A stretch of 50,535 nucleotides of DNA from a virus: the IMG/VR virus record IMGVR_UViG_3300030098_005177, positions 1 to 50,535 of that record. One strand, given 5' to 3'. The notes under the pieces were generated by a model. That model saw only the letters and a program-made list of their open reading frames with translations, ran no database searches and was not told where the DNA came from. Each line of letters starts with the position of its first letter. Position 1 is the stretch's first letter. Shown here one piece after another: positions 43,445-50,535 of this stretch. Both the position numbers and the translations under genes were made by a program.

Positions 43445-45661
43445 TTACTTTCCTTCTTTCTTGGTTGCCTCTTTGCTACCACCAGAGGGTGAACCATCTT
43501 TGATTGACCGACGAATATCGGTTTTTACAGTAGCTAAATTATCGTCTAATCTCTTTTCGAACAATGTGTTTGCAGCTTTAGCTTTATTCCCTAGATTATC
43601 CATCTGAGATTTAAACTTCTCGACCTCAACACGTTTACGTAGATTAACCGATTCTCTATCGCGTGTTTGTAAATCCCCTTGAAGATCTTTAATTTGCTCT
43701 GTAGCTGATTGTAACTGAGCTTGTAATTGAGCAATAGTGTCAGTTCTCTGCATAACGCCTTCAATATCGAAGACTTCTGTTTTCTTTAGAACTTCCTCTC
43801 TGTCAATTAGCCCTTTAGCATAAGCATCCATATAGAACTCAAGTTCGGCATAGCGATTTGTAGGTAAGGTAGAACCTGCTACAACCACTACATCATATTT
43901 ACCAACAGCGATATTATTTATGATTTTGACTTCACCAGTCTTATCATCATAAAATTGTTTATTAATCATATACTCTGACATAGCATTATTAGGCTGTACT
44001 ATCCTAAATATCTTTTCAGTTGTATATAATTGTTGCATCAAAGGTATAGCAACTTGAGCTGCTCTCGTTAAAGAGGCCTCAATATCAGCTAGCTTTGATT
44101 TAATTTTTCTCTGACCAAACTCATCAAGTGAGATGGTAGCTTTATAAGTTTGAGGAGCTGCTTGAGAATTACCCATCATCATTTCGTAAAGTCCTAATTG
44201 ATGGTCTATATCATTTTTAGCGTCCTGCTCATTCTTATACAATTCATTAGGAAGAGGCATAGGTTGTACTGGCATAGGGGCACCAGCATCCATATCAACT
44301 GGTATAGCTACACCAGGTTGCGCCCATTTTTCTTCAAAATCTTTCATATTCACGCTGCCCTCCGGAACAAGTATCTTAGTATTTGTACTTGTTGTAGCGT
44401 GTGCAATAACTAGACTTCGTGTCTTATTGATATATTCTTGTATGCCTTTTACCATACTTACATCTGAAACTGGATATGGAGTTCGTGTATGTATATTTAT
44501 AAATGGGACAACAGGATAATGTTCTGTAGGAAGTACCCTAGAGTATAATTTCTTATCACCCATAACAACACACATATGGATTCTACATACTTGTACTGAA
44601 GCAACTTTGATTAAATTAGCAGCTTTAAGCTCTGCAAAAGTTACTTTTTCTACATCTAATGGAGGGGGAGCTGGTAACTCTTCCGGATCCAGACCCTGAG
44701 TAGACGCTTGCAAAACCTCATTTTGATAAGCGGCAGCTTGTTGTTGCTCTAATTGCGATATTAATTGCTTAGCAATACCTTCATCAACTATAGGCCGTCC
44801 ATTGATGATCCAAGCTGGCTGGGCTAAATACTCCCCGTATTGTTCTTCTTCAAGTAAATCTTCTACACCAGAAAATTGTTCAAAGATTCTATACCTATTT
44901 ACAACTACCTTATTATACCACTCATACCCTCTAATATACTCATCATTCTCAGCAAAAGTAGACTTAGTTTTAGTCTGAGTATCCTCAGGGAAGATAGGAG
45001 CATTTTCATCTTTGTATAATCCGGTTTCAGGCTTATCTGAATATTCGTCAGATTCAGCATTCTCTATAGCCTTTTGGTACATAGGATATAAAGCCATAGC
45101 TTGATCTCTTGTAAATAGGCGTGATACTATAATATTCTCAGCATCATCAAAAAACCTATTTCTAGAATTTGGGTCAACATATACGTCGAGGGGATCTATG
45201 CTATTTATACACACTTCACCTTTACCCATATCTTTCATAGGGTCTTGATAAACGTGCATATATCCTATACCTGTTACGTAATAATCTTCAACGATATCAC
45301 GCACGACAGACCTACCATCCGAGATATCATACATATAAGACAATAGCCCTGACATTACTTGGGCTACCTTATTATCTGAATCTTCTCTAGGGGCTACTCT
45401 AAATGCAGGCCTGTTAGCCGTTATCATTGCCTTAGCAGACTCAACGGCAGGATGAATCCTATTTACTACAACAGGGGCCTGCCCTCTGGATTTTAAAGTC
45501 TCTTCTTGTTTTTTAGTCCACTGAACACCTAATCTAAACTCTCGATCAGACTGAGCTTTTTGCGCCCAAGTCTCTCTATTATTAGAATAAGTACGCCACA
45601 GATCATTAACTTTCTGAGCTATTTCTTTATCATCTAATTCATCGTATTTTTTATAGGCCAT
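43445..45661 (-). CDS. Portal protein (P22-like)
   Basis: This encodes 738 residues, near the length of P22 gp1. The N-terminal part follows P22-type portals: REFRLGVQWTKKQEET, VVVNRIHPAVESAKAMITANRP, SYMYDISDGRSVVRDIVEDYYVTGIGYMHVY. The C terminus is a long coiled coil (AQLQAQLQSATEQIKDLQGD). The dodecameric portal is the DNA entry and exit ring and binds terminase. It is encoded directly after the large terminase, which is the classical order. Confidence 0.88.
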   Translation of the reverse strand: MAYKKYDELDDKEIAQKVNDLWRTYSNNRETWAQKAQSDREFRLGVQWTKKQEETLKSRGQAPVVVNRIHPAVESAKAMITANRPAFRVAPREDSDNKVAQVMSGLLSYMYDISDGRSVVRDIVEDYYVTGIGYMHVYQDPMKDMGKGEVCINSIDPLDVYVDPNSRNRFFDDAENIIVSRLFTRDQAMALYPMYQKAIENAESDEYSDKPETGLYKDENAPIFPEDTQTKTKSTFAENDEYIRGYEWYNKVVVNRYRIFEQFSGVEDLLEEEQYGEYLAQPAWIINGRPIVDEGIAKQLISQLEQQQAAAYQNEVLQASTQGLDPEELPAPPPLDVEKVTFAELKAANLIKVASVQVCRIHMCVVMGDKKLYSRVLPTEHYPVVPFINIHTRTPYPVSDVSMVKGIQEYINKTRSLVIAHATTSTNTKILVPEGSVNMKDFEEKWAQPGVAIPVDMDAGAPMPVQPMPLPNELYKNEQDAKNDIDHQLGLYEMMMGNSQAAPQTYKATISLDEFGQRKIKSKLADIEASLTRAAQVAIPLMQQLYTTEKIFRIVQPNNAMSEYMINKQFYDDKTGEVKIINNIAVGKYDVVVVAGSTLPTNRYAELEFYMDAYAKGLIDREEVLKKTEVFDIEGVMQRTDTIAQLQAQLQSATEQIKDLQGDLQTRDRESVNLRKRVEVEKFKSQMDNLGNKAKAANTLFEKRLDDNLATVKTDIRRSIKDGSPSGGSKEATKKEGK

Positions 45662-45678
45662 AGGTCGTAATTTATCCC

Positions 45679-47172
45679 TTACATAGTCAACCAGTCAAGG
45701 AATTTATTTTTTTTATCCTTTTCACTGGAAGAATCTTTAAATTCTGAGTGTCTTGATGCTCTAGCTCCGTCTAAAGCTGTCCATACTGCATCCATTATAT
45801 CGTCGTGTTTACCTTTAGGATAAGATAAGAACTCTTGCTGTGCCCCAATATCTTCTGGTCTAAAGTAAAACTGCCCCCTTGCAAACATAGGAACTAAAGA
45901 TAGAAGCCTCTCAGATTTGGAATTTCTTGGCTTAACACCACGTTCCAAGCCTGGTATGTAAATATCTTGCTCCTTCATCAGCTCTTTAGTAGCTGTTCTT
46001 AATGCCTCCTGATATCCTATTGTTTCTATCTTCATTCTTTTTGGACGAAACTTTTTGTACACTCGAATAATTTCATCAGGTTGTTCTGCAGGCGATATAC
46101 GTTTTTGGAAACAATCAAGGAGATAGCGGTTATTTTCTGAGTCGATTCCGATAGTAGCGATAACAAAAAAATCAGCACGAGCTGATAAAGAACTAGCAGG
46201 ATCAACCCCACTATAGACATTAATTGGTATAATCTTTTCATCATCCCCATCCTTTCCGACCAATACATTTTTACCATCACGCCTATCAAAGTCATAGTGG
46301 TGTAATTGTATCCAATCTGGCTTAAAAGGAGCATTGTCTGGAGATTGTGCTACATTCATATACTCCTGGTAGAATCCATTCAGGTTTCCAACAGAAGAAT
46401 ACTCCTCTTTTATTTGTAAAATACGCTTTTTAGGAAACCTTTCTGGCCATATACTCTCTTGGTTTTCGTCCCAAATAGAATACCAGAGGGTATGCCAAGC
46501 AGGACTTTCTTTCGCCCAATATAAAAAGCAATCCTCAGATATTACTGTACCAATCATACAGATCTTACCTTCGTCGGATAGGGAGGGGATAACAGCTTCT
46601 GTCATCCATTTTCTATTCTTGGCACGCGCCTCTGGAGTGTATGCATTTAACTCTGATTCAAAGTCATCAACTATAATATGAGTCGGCCTCGTATCTCCCT
46701 CAATAAAACCACGCACTCTTTGCCCAGTCCCTACAGCAACTATTCTAGCGCCATTAGCGAGTATAACATCTGTAGCTGTCCACTTTTGAGCAGTCTCTGG
46801 CCCAAGATCTCCAAACAAAGCTCTAAACTTGTCTGATCTAGTTAAGTGATATTTAATACGTGACAAGAAATTGATTGATTGTGCCTGTGATTCAGAAATA
46901 ATCACCATAAACACTTCTTCATTTGTAGCCTTAAATCCGCAAGTATATAATGGGTAAATAAGAGTCGTAACCGTACTCTTTGCCGTTCCTCGTGGAGCAG
47001 CGATCAAGACTCTCTTTGTCGTATCGTCGGATAATGAGGAATACACCTCGTGATGGAACGGGGGTGTCTGTTTGCGGAGGGCTGTTGGGAAGCAGTACCT
47101 TCCAAATAGTGCCATATTGCTCCGCATTTTCTTAAGAGCTCGTTGAAGCTCATACCTTTCTTCGTAATCCAA
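45679..47172 (-). CDS. terL: Terminase large subunit
   Basis: This encodes 497 residues. Walker A APRGTAKST spans 59-67 and Walker B is HIIVDDFESE near 166-175, followed by a coupling motif IGTVIS. The RNase H-like nuclease has YSGVDPASS (Asp), the region RPKRMKIETIG (Glu) and KGKHDDIMDAV (Asp). It cuts concatemers and drives DNA into the prohead through the portal. The gene precedes the portal in the transcript. Confidence 0.95.
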   Translation of the reverse strand: MDYEERYELQRALKKMRSNMALFGRYCFPTALRKQTPPFHHEVYSSLSDDTTKRVLIAAPRGTAKSTVTTLIYPLYTCGFKATNEEVFMVIISESQAQSINFLSRIKYHLTRSDKFRALFGDLGPETAQKWTATDVILANGARIVAVGTGQRVRGFIEGDTRPTHIIVDDFESELNAYTPEARAKNRKWMTEAVIPSLSDEGKICMIGTVISEDCFLYWAKESPAWHTLWYSIWDENQESIWPERFPKKRILQIKEEYSSVGNLNGFYQEYMNVAQSPDNAPFKPDWIQLHHYDFDRRDGKNVLVGKDGDDEKIIPINVYSGVDPASSLSARADFFVIATIGIDSENNRYLLDCFQKRISPAEQPDEIIRVYKKFRPKRMKIETIGYQEALRTATKELMKEQDIYIPGLERGVKPRNSKSERLLSLVPMFARGQFYFRPEDIGAQQEFLSYPKGKHDDIMDAVWTALDGARASRHSEFKDSSSEKDKKNKFLDWLTM

Positions 47173-47176
47173 GATA

Positions 47177-47251
47177 TTACTTTTTCTTTTTTGACTTCTT
47201 CTTCTTAGGTCTACCTACTTTCGACCCATAAGTGCCTTTTCCTTTTGGCAT
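47177..47251 (-). CDS. Small basic phage peptide (MPKGKGTYGS type, 24 aa)
   Basis: This encodes 24 residues starting MPKGKGTYGSKVGRP and ending in a Lys/Ser run. AAGGAG lies five bases before the ATG. This tiny basic peptide, with the same opening, is a recurring feature of phage structural or packaging regions. It is found just before the large terminase. No function is assigned; it may bind DNA or RNA. Confidence 0.7.
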   Translation of the reverse strand: MPKGKGTYGSKVGRPKKKKSKKKK

Positions 47252-47260
47252 AGTCTCTCC

Positions 47261-47407
47261 TTATATTCCATATTTATCTAGTTTCTGCTCTATAGCTTCT
47301 ATACGATCTTCAAGATCGCGGATAAGCATTAGCCAGTCTATTGGAGGATGAGAATCTTTTTCTAAATTTCTCAGCCTCCTCTCGATTTCATTTAATAATT
47401 CTCTCAC
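47261..47407 (-). CDS. Small coiled-coil protein (48 aa)
   Basis: The GTG at 47407 is the best available start and gives 48 residues of alternating Leu/Ile and Glu/Arg (RELLNEIERRLRNLEKD; LEDRIEAIEQKLDKYG), i.e. two helices separated by HPPIDW. Its own ribosome binding site is weak, so it is probably coupled to the preceding gene. It lies in the packaging segment. Confidence 0.5.
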   Translation of the reverse strand: MRELLNEIERRLRNLEKDSHPPIDWLMLIRDLEDRIEAIEQKLDKYGI

Positions 47408-47419
47408 CTATAATATAGC

Positions 47420-48202
47420 TTATTCAGATTGCTTATCTTCAGTATCCTCTGAAATAGTTGTCCTTTGAGCAACTAAGTGTCGCTCTTCCTCTACAAGCTC
47501 ATCAATAAGTCGCGTTGTAGAAGTTCCTTCAATTTTATCTACAGTCTTAACAAGATGCTTATCTTTCATACCGTGCATATCTTGGAGGTTATCCACAGCC
47601 TTAAGAAGATTAGACGTCTCTTTCTTATCACGAGCTATCTCAATAGCTTCTTTCAGAAGGTCTAAAGTAAAATCTTCATCTAAACCGTGATCTGTTAACC
47701 TCTTTCCTAGCTCTTCTCTTACCATACCCTTAAAAGTCTCCGTTTTCATAGTTCGTGTCCATTTGCGACGTTGCGAGTTATTTACATCTTCGCCTAATAC
47801 CCACTCTATTGCAAGGTCATAATCAGGCTTAACTGCAAACATCATAGCTAAAGCTTGCATCTTGCTTTGCTTAGACTGAACTTCTATATAAGTTTTGCCA
47901 CTTTGTGTAACATTAGTCTTACGGCCTTTTACCTTTAAAGCCTTTGACTTATACTTAGGGCAAAAAAAAGTATATCCCCAGGGAAAACGCAAGTAAACAT
48001 TATCCCTACCCGCTTTATCTTGATAATCACGGCGTGATATAACTTTTGCAACATATCCGTCGTCAGAAATGCCATAACCACCAGGCTGAGCATCTCTCCA
48101 GTGCGTATAAAGTATTGACTCCTTTTTTGCCTCTTCTTCTCTATATATCGTATAAGTCGTCGCAACTTCATCTCCTCTGTGACGTATGTCAATAGTGTAC
48201 AT
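47420..48202 (-). CDS. Small terminase subunit candidate (260 aa)
   Basis: This encodes 260 residues, encoded shortly before the large terminase. The C-terminal half is helical (LGKRLTDHGL, DFTLDLLKEAIEIARDKKETSNLLKAVDNLQDMHGM) and ends with an acidic tail. Long helices with a D-x-x-DFT pattern near the large terminase are typical of small terminase proteins, which recognise DNA and assemble as rings. The N-terminal half is beta-rich with YISRRDYQDKAGRD-like charged loops. The call rests mainly on position. Confidence 0.5.
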   Translation of the reverse strand: MYTIDIRHRGDEVATTYTIYREEEAKKESILYTHWRDAQPGGYGISDDGYVAKVISRRDYQDKAGRDNVYLRFPWGYTFFCPKYKSKALKVKGRKTNVTQSGKTYIEVQSKQSKMQALAMMFAVKPDYDLAIEWVLGEDVNNSQRRKWTRTMKTETFKGMVREELGKRLTDHGLDEDFTLDLLKEAIEIARDKKETSNLLKAVDNLQDMHGMKDKHLVKTVDKIEGTSTTRLIDELVEEERHLVAQRTTISEDTEDKQSE

Positions 48203-48204
48203 TT

Positions 48205-48636
48205 TTAAAGCTTAATATTACCTTGTTTATACATTCTATATAATTTCATCAATGTTTCTTCGTCAATAGCTGGCTCTACAGGGTTTTGAGCTCCAGGAGA
48301 GTGTAACTGCCTATTAAACTTACCAAACTGACGCATACCTTTTGGTTTTAGGCCAACTTGTTCCGCTGCACGCTTTAAAGGTTTTACTTCTGTAGGAACT
48401 TGAGGTCCACTAGAAGAGTGAGGAAACTTCCACTTAGACTTAAGCATACCTAACATACGCTTTATACCTTTCAAGGCTCCGCCTGAAGGTCCTCCACCGG
48501 TCGTGCCCATAGCCAAATCTAATAAATCTTGACTACTTAATCCTCTCTCTACTAACATACTCTCATAATCAGAAGAACCCGCGCTTCTAAGTTTTGCTTG
48601 CATTATTAATTGATCAATCTTTTCGTTTGCAGCCAC
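48205..48636 (-). CDS. Hypothetical late protein (143 aa)
   Basis: The GTG at 48636 is chosen because AAAGGAAG sits six bases upstream; a GTG at 48666 gives ten more residues but has no binding site. The product is basic, Gly/Ser/Pro-rich in the middle, with helices at both ends (KIDQLIMQAKLRSAG; EETLMKLYRMYKQG). It overlaps the zinc-cluster gene by 23 bases. No family is recognised. Confidence 0.5.
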   Translation of the reverse strand: MAANEKIDQLIMQAKLRSAGSSDYESMLVERGLSSQDLLDLAMGTTGGGPSGGALKGIKRMLGMLKSKWKFPHSSSGPQVPTEVKPLKRAAEQVGLKPKGMRQFGKFNRQLHSPGAQNPVEPAIDEETLMKLYRMYKQGNIKL

Positions 48637-48805
48637 ACTTCTTCCTTTCTGTATTACAGCAACCACCTTTATAGTCTAAATCTTCCTTTATATCATTATC
48701 GGTAAGCTTTAGGTCGCTAATATCAATTTCTGTACTAAATATCTTATTAAATTTCTCTGCATACGTTCTACACCACGTCACCCTATACTTACTACCCTTA
48801 CTCAT
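48614..48805 (-). CDS. Small cysteine-rich protein (63 aa)
   Basis: This encodes 63 residues. The C terminus has GGCCNTERKKCGCK, four cysteines that could hold zinc; the rest is basic and acidic in alternation. Its ATG directly follows, in the same frame, the TAG stop of the lysozyme-like gene, so read-through would give one fusion protein. AAGGG lies about six bases upstream. The function is unknown. Confidence 0.55.
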   Translation of the reverse strand: MSKGSKYRVTWCRTYAEKFNKIFSTEIDISDLKLTDNDIKEDLDYKGGCCNTERKKCGCKRKD

Positions 48806-49783
48806 CTATGCCCTTAAAAAGTCTAAAGGATCTACATCAATACCTTGCTTCTTGTTCCTTATAGAAGCAGCCTTAGAACCAGCTAGATACTTCCAACCAG
48901 CAAATATAGCGCCTCCTACCGGCGTTCTTAACAGCTTAACTAGATCATCGTCTGAGATAGATTTCAAGTTAACTGCACTGCCCATAGCTTCGGATAACGC
49001 TATCTTAGCCTTATTGCCTATATATCCACTAGAATTAGCTATTAAATCCCGTGCTGTCTCTGGCTCTACCTGCCAATAGCCCTGAGCAGGGCCTCCACCA
49101 ACTTGTCTGTCGTATTTACCACCAGATGACTCGTGGGCAGCGGTTTTCTTCAACATAGTGGCTAATTTAGTACCGGCTATCCCTTCGTCACCTGAAAAAA
49201 CGTCGCCTGCAACATCTGCAGCGCTCTGTATCTTCTGCCCTACTTCGTTATCTAAAGAACCATAAGTACCCTGATCCTTATCAAACTTCTCCATTTTATC
49301 TAAATCTCTAGTAGTTTGGTATATAGTACCCCAAAACTCTGCCTCTGGAGACAGTGCTTGGAACCTTTCACTACGCTCTATAACCCCTTTAGGGTCTAAC
49401 GGAGCTCTTGTGCCCTCAGCTACAGCCTCTACAGGCCTAAACAGGTCTTTTGGATCTTTAGCCATTCTTGAATCCTCGAATATATTAGTTGGTGTTAACA
49501 TTTGTTGAAATCTTGCTACATCTTCGTCAGAATACTCTTTAGTATCACTATCCTGGCTAAAAGCACGCTGATACGAGGGGTTTACTACCTCATCTATAAG
49601 CATATTGGTATCCACACCCTCACTGCCCATATCTGATATAGCCTGTTTTTGGGCGTAATCCGGGCTAGCAGTATCATAATCTAGCTTTGGCACCTCTAAA
49701 TTGTCTATAGGAGTACCTAACTTAGGTTTACTATCTTTCTTAGCTAAAGTATATAAAGTATCAGTATTAAACTTTAGTGCCAT
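48806..49783 (-). CDS. Lysozyme/transglycosylase-like virion protein
   Basis: This encodes 325 residues, the first gene of the minus block. The C-terminal half has KTAAHESSGGKYDRQVGGGPA, then AQGYWQVEPETARDLIANS, matching the lysozyme-like fold: catalytic Glu in HES(S)GG and the substrate motif QGYWQ-x-P-T. The N-terminal 190 residues are acidic and unrecognised. It may digest peptidoglycan during entry or release. No other endolysin is evident in the genome, so it may serve both. Confidence 0.7.
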   Translation of the reverse strand: MALKFNTDTLYTLAKKDSKPKLGTPIDNLEVPKLDYDTASPDYAQKQAISDMGSEGVDTNMLIDEVVNPSYQRAFSQDSDTKEYSDEDVARFQQMLTPTNIFEDSRMAKDPKDLFRPVEAVAEGTRAPLDPKGVIERSERFQALSPEAEFWGTIYQTTRDLDKMEKFDKDQGTYGSLDNEVGQKIQSAADVAGDVFSGDEGIAGTKLATMLKKTAAHESSGGKYDRQVGGGPAQGYWQVEPETARDLIANSSGYIGNKAKIALSEAMGSAVNLKSISDDDLVKLLRTPVGGAIFAGWKYLAGSKAASIRNKKQGIDVDPLDFLRA

Positions 49784-50153
49784 TACTTAAAAAATATCCT
49801 AAAAAATATATAGATAACTAAAAACGCGTTTTTTCTGTGTTATAAGATACAACGCCTAACTTGGTTGAGTAATTACTTAACTAATAGATAACTATATATA
49901 TAGTAAGTTGATTGTTGTTTGTATAGTTCGCAGAAATTTACAAGAAAAAATATATACAAGTCAAGTCAAATTCAAAAATTTATTCTAGAATGTGAACACG
50001 CGATACACCATCACCCGCACCGCTGCAAAAAAAGCCTATGGGGGGTACCAATTCCGTTGAAGTCTTTTTTCTTGCGTTGCGTCTGGTTCTCCCCTGTTCT
50101 CTTTGCTGTACAATTCCGTGCAGTACACATTAAATAGATAAAGGATAATAGAT
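49784..50153. promoter_or_regulatory. Divergent promoter/possible origin region
   Basis: This 370-base gap separates the divergent late (minus) and early (plus) blocks and is AT-rich. It contains AAAAACGCGTTTTT, a perfect 14-bp palindrome at 49820-49833, and an imperfect palindrome GTTGAGTAATTACTTAAC at 49864-49881. Direct repeats of ATAGATAACTA lie at 49810-49820 and 49884-49894, with a partial third (ATAGATAA) at 50134. CAATTCCGT is repeated at 50049 and 50111. These look like promoter, operator or origin elements. I cannot read clear -35/-10 boxes; the region may be recognised by the phage's own polymerase. No gene is supported in it. Confidence 0.6.
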
Positions 50154-50516
50154 ATGACTACGCAACAAGCTAAAGATAGATTGGAAGAATTGATTAAAGT
50201 TATAAGTAATAATAGTTATAGGATTTTTGATTGGGGTGTTTCAATTCGCAAGAATGATATCAATCATAAAGCCCTTGCTAAGCATAAAGATGAACTACTT
50301 GAATTGTGCTTAATACGTAATAAAGTATTCCAACATCTAGAAGATGTATTTGAAAATAAAATGGACGTTGAAATGGGCCCAGATGGCACCCTTGTACCAG
50401 TTATGAAGAAGGTATATGTGAAGAATAAGGCTGGTTATAATATGATGGAGCGAATTACTATCGGTAAGCCTAAGGAAAGGCCTGCAGATGAAAAGCCTTT
50501 GGGTGATGTGCTATAA
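50154..50516 (+). CDS. First early gene, hypothetical (120 aa)
   Basis: This encodes 120 residues. AAGGA lies ten bases before the ATG. It is mostly helical and charged, with VMKKVYVKNKAGYNMMERI near the C terminus and no recognisable motif. As the first gene after the divergent region it should be among the earliest products to reach the host, so it may act on host functions. Its 3' end is repeated at the start of the window and it is followed by the terminator at 126-158. Confidence 0.75.
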   Translation: MTTQQAKDRLEELIKVISNNSYRIFDWGVSIRKNDINHKALAKHKDELLELCLIRNKVFQHLEDVFENKMDVEMGPDGTLVPVMKKVYVKNKAGYNMMERITIGKPKERPADEKPLGDVL

Positions 50517-50535
50517 CTTCCTGGATGTAATGGAG
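50408..50535. repeat. Right copy of 128-bp terminal direct repeat
   Basis: This is the partner of bases 1-128, with C at 50485 instead of T at 78. It shows that the window is a whole circular (or terminally redundant) genome of about 50,407 unique bases. Confidence 0.95.

Noticed and set aside
34931-48808. Amber (TAG) recoding as in some crAss-like phages, prompted by in-frame TAG-ATG junctions.
   Set aside because: TAG ends other genes normally, the 3198-codon gene is open without it, and no suppressor tRNA is seen; only local read-through remains possible.
1-50535. CRISPR array, insertion sequence or prophage integration genes.
   Set aside because: No regularly spaced repeats, transposase, integrase or repressor was found on either strand.

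Overview
The window reads as one complete genome of a tailed, podovirus-like bacteriophage of about 50.4 kb. The first 128 bases recur at the end (50408-50535) with a single mismatch, so it is either a circular assembly cut inside a gene or a molecule with a short terminal redundancy. Base composition is low in G+C (about one third by eye). Most genes have AAGGAG-type ribosome binding sites, and ATG, GTG and TTG starts are all used. I see no tRNA, integrase, repressor, CRISPR array or insertion sequence, so a lytic life style is likely. The host cannot be named. Several small structural proteins look like those of marine phages, and the tetranucleotide CATG appears to be missing from the whole sequence, which suggests a host with a CATG-specific restriction system.

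Layout: a 370-bp divergent region (49784-50153) carries palindromes and short repeats and separates two transcription blocks. The plus-strand block starts at 50154, passes through the ends and runs to 14442; it holds early, replication and accessory genes. The minus-strand block starts at 49783 and runs to 14476. It holds, in transcription order, a lysozyme-like protein, packaging genes (small-terminase candidate, large terminase), portal, scaffold, major capsid protein, decoration and LamG proteins, neck and adaptor genes, a group of small membrane (holin-like) genes, nozzle and tail fibre, ejection proteins, and a giant 3198-residue protein. The giant protein carries double-psi beta-barrel RNA polymerase motifs (DLDGD at residues 1549-1553) and is probably ejected with the DNA to transcribe the early block. 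The two blocks converge at a small hairpin near 14431-14450.

The most striking part is 2265-6038. It encodes what looks like a complete ubiquitin-like conjugation pathway: a 76-residue beta-grasp protein ending Gly-Gly-Cys, a 577-residue protein with an E2-like core (Cys291), a JAMM/JAB metalloprotease with an intact motif (E35, H95, H97, D108), and a ThiF/E1-type adenylating enzyme (G23-x-G25-x-x-G28, Cys172 candidate). The E2-JAB-E1 cassette is bracketed by two large RNA hairpins. The natural reading is that JAB matures the modifier by removing Cys76, E1 adenylates it, E2 transfers it, and JAB can also remove it. The target is unknown.

Downstream lie a Sak4-like recombinase ATPase, a probable SSB, an AEP-type primase fused to a DnaB-like helicase, an HNH nuclease followed by a roughly 137-nt multibranched RNA candidate, PD-(D/E)XK nucleases, and a class II aminoacyl-tRNA-synthetase-like enzyme resembling AsnRS-derived asparagine synthetase. 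No DNA polymerase is recognisable, so the phage probably borrows the host replicase.
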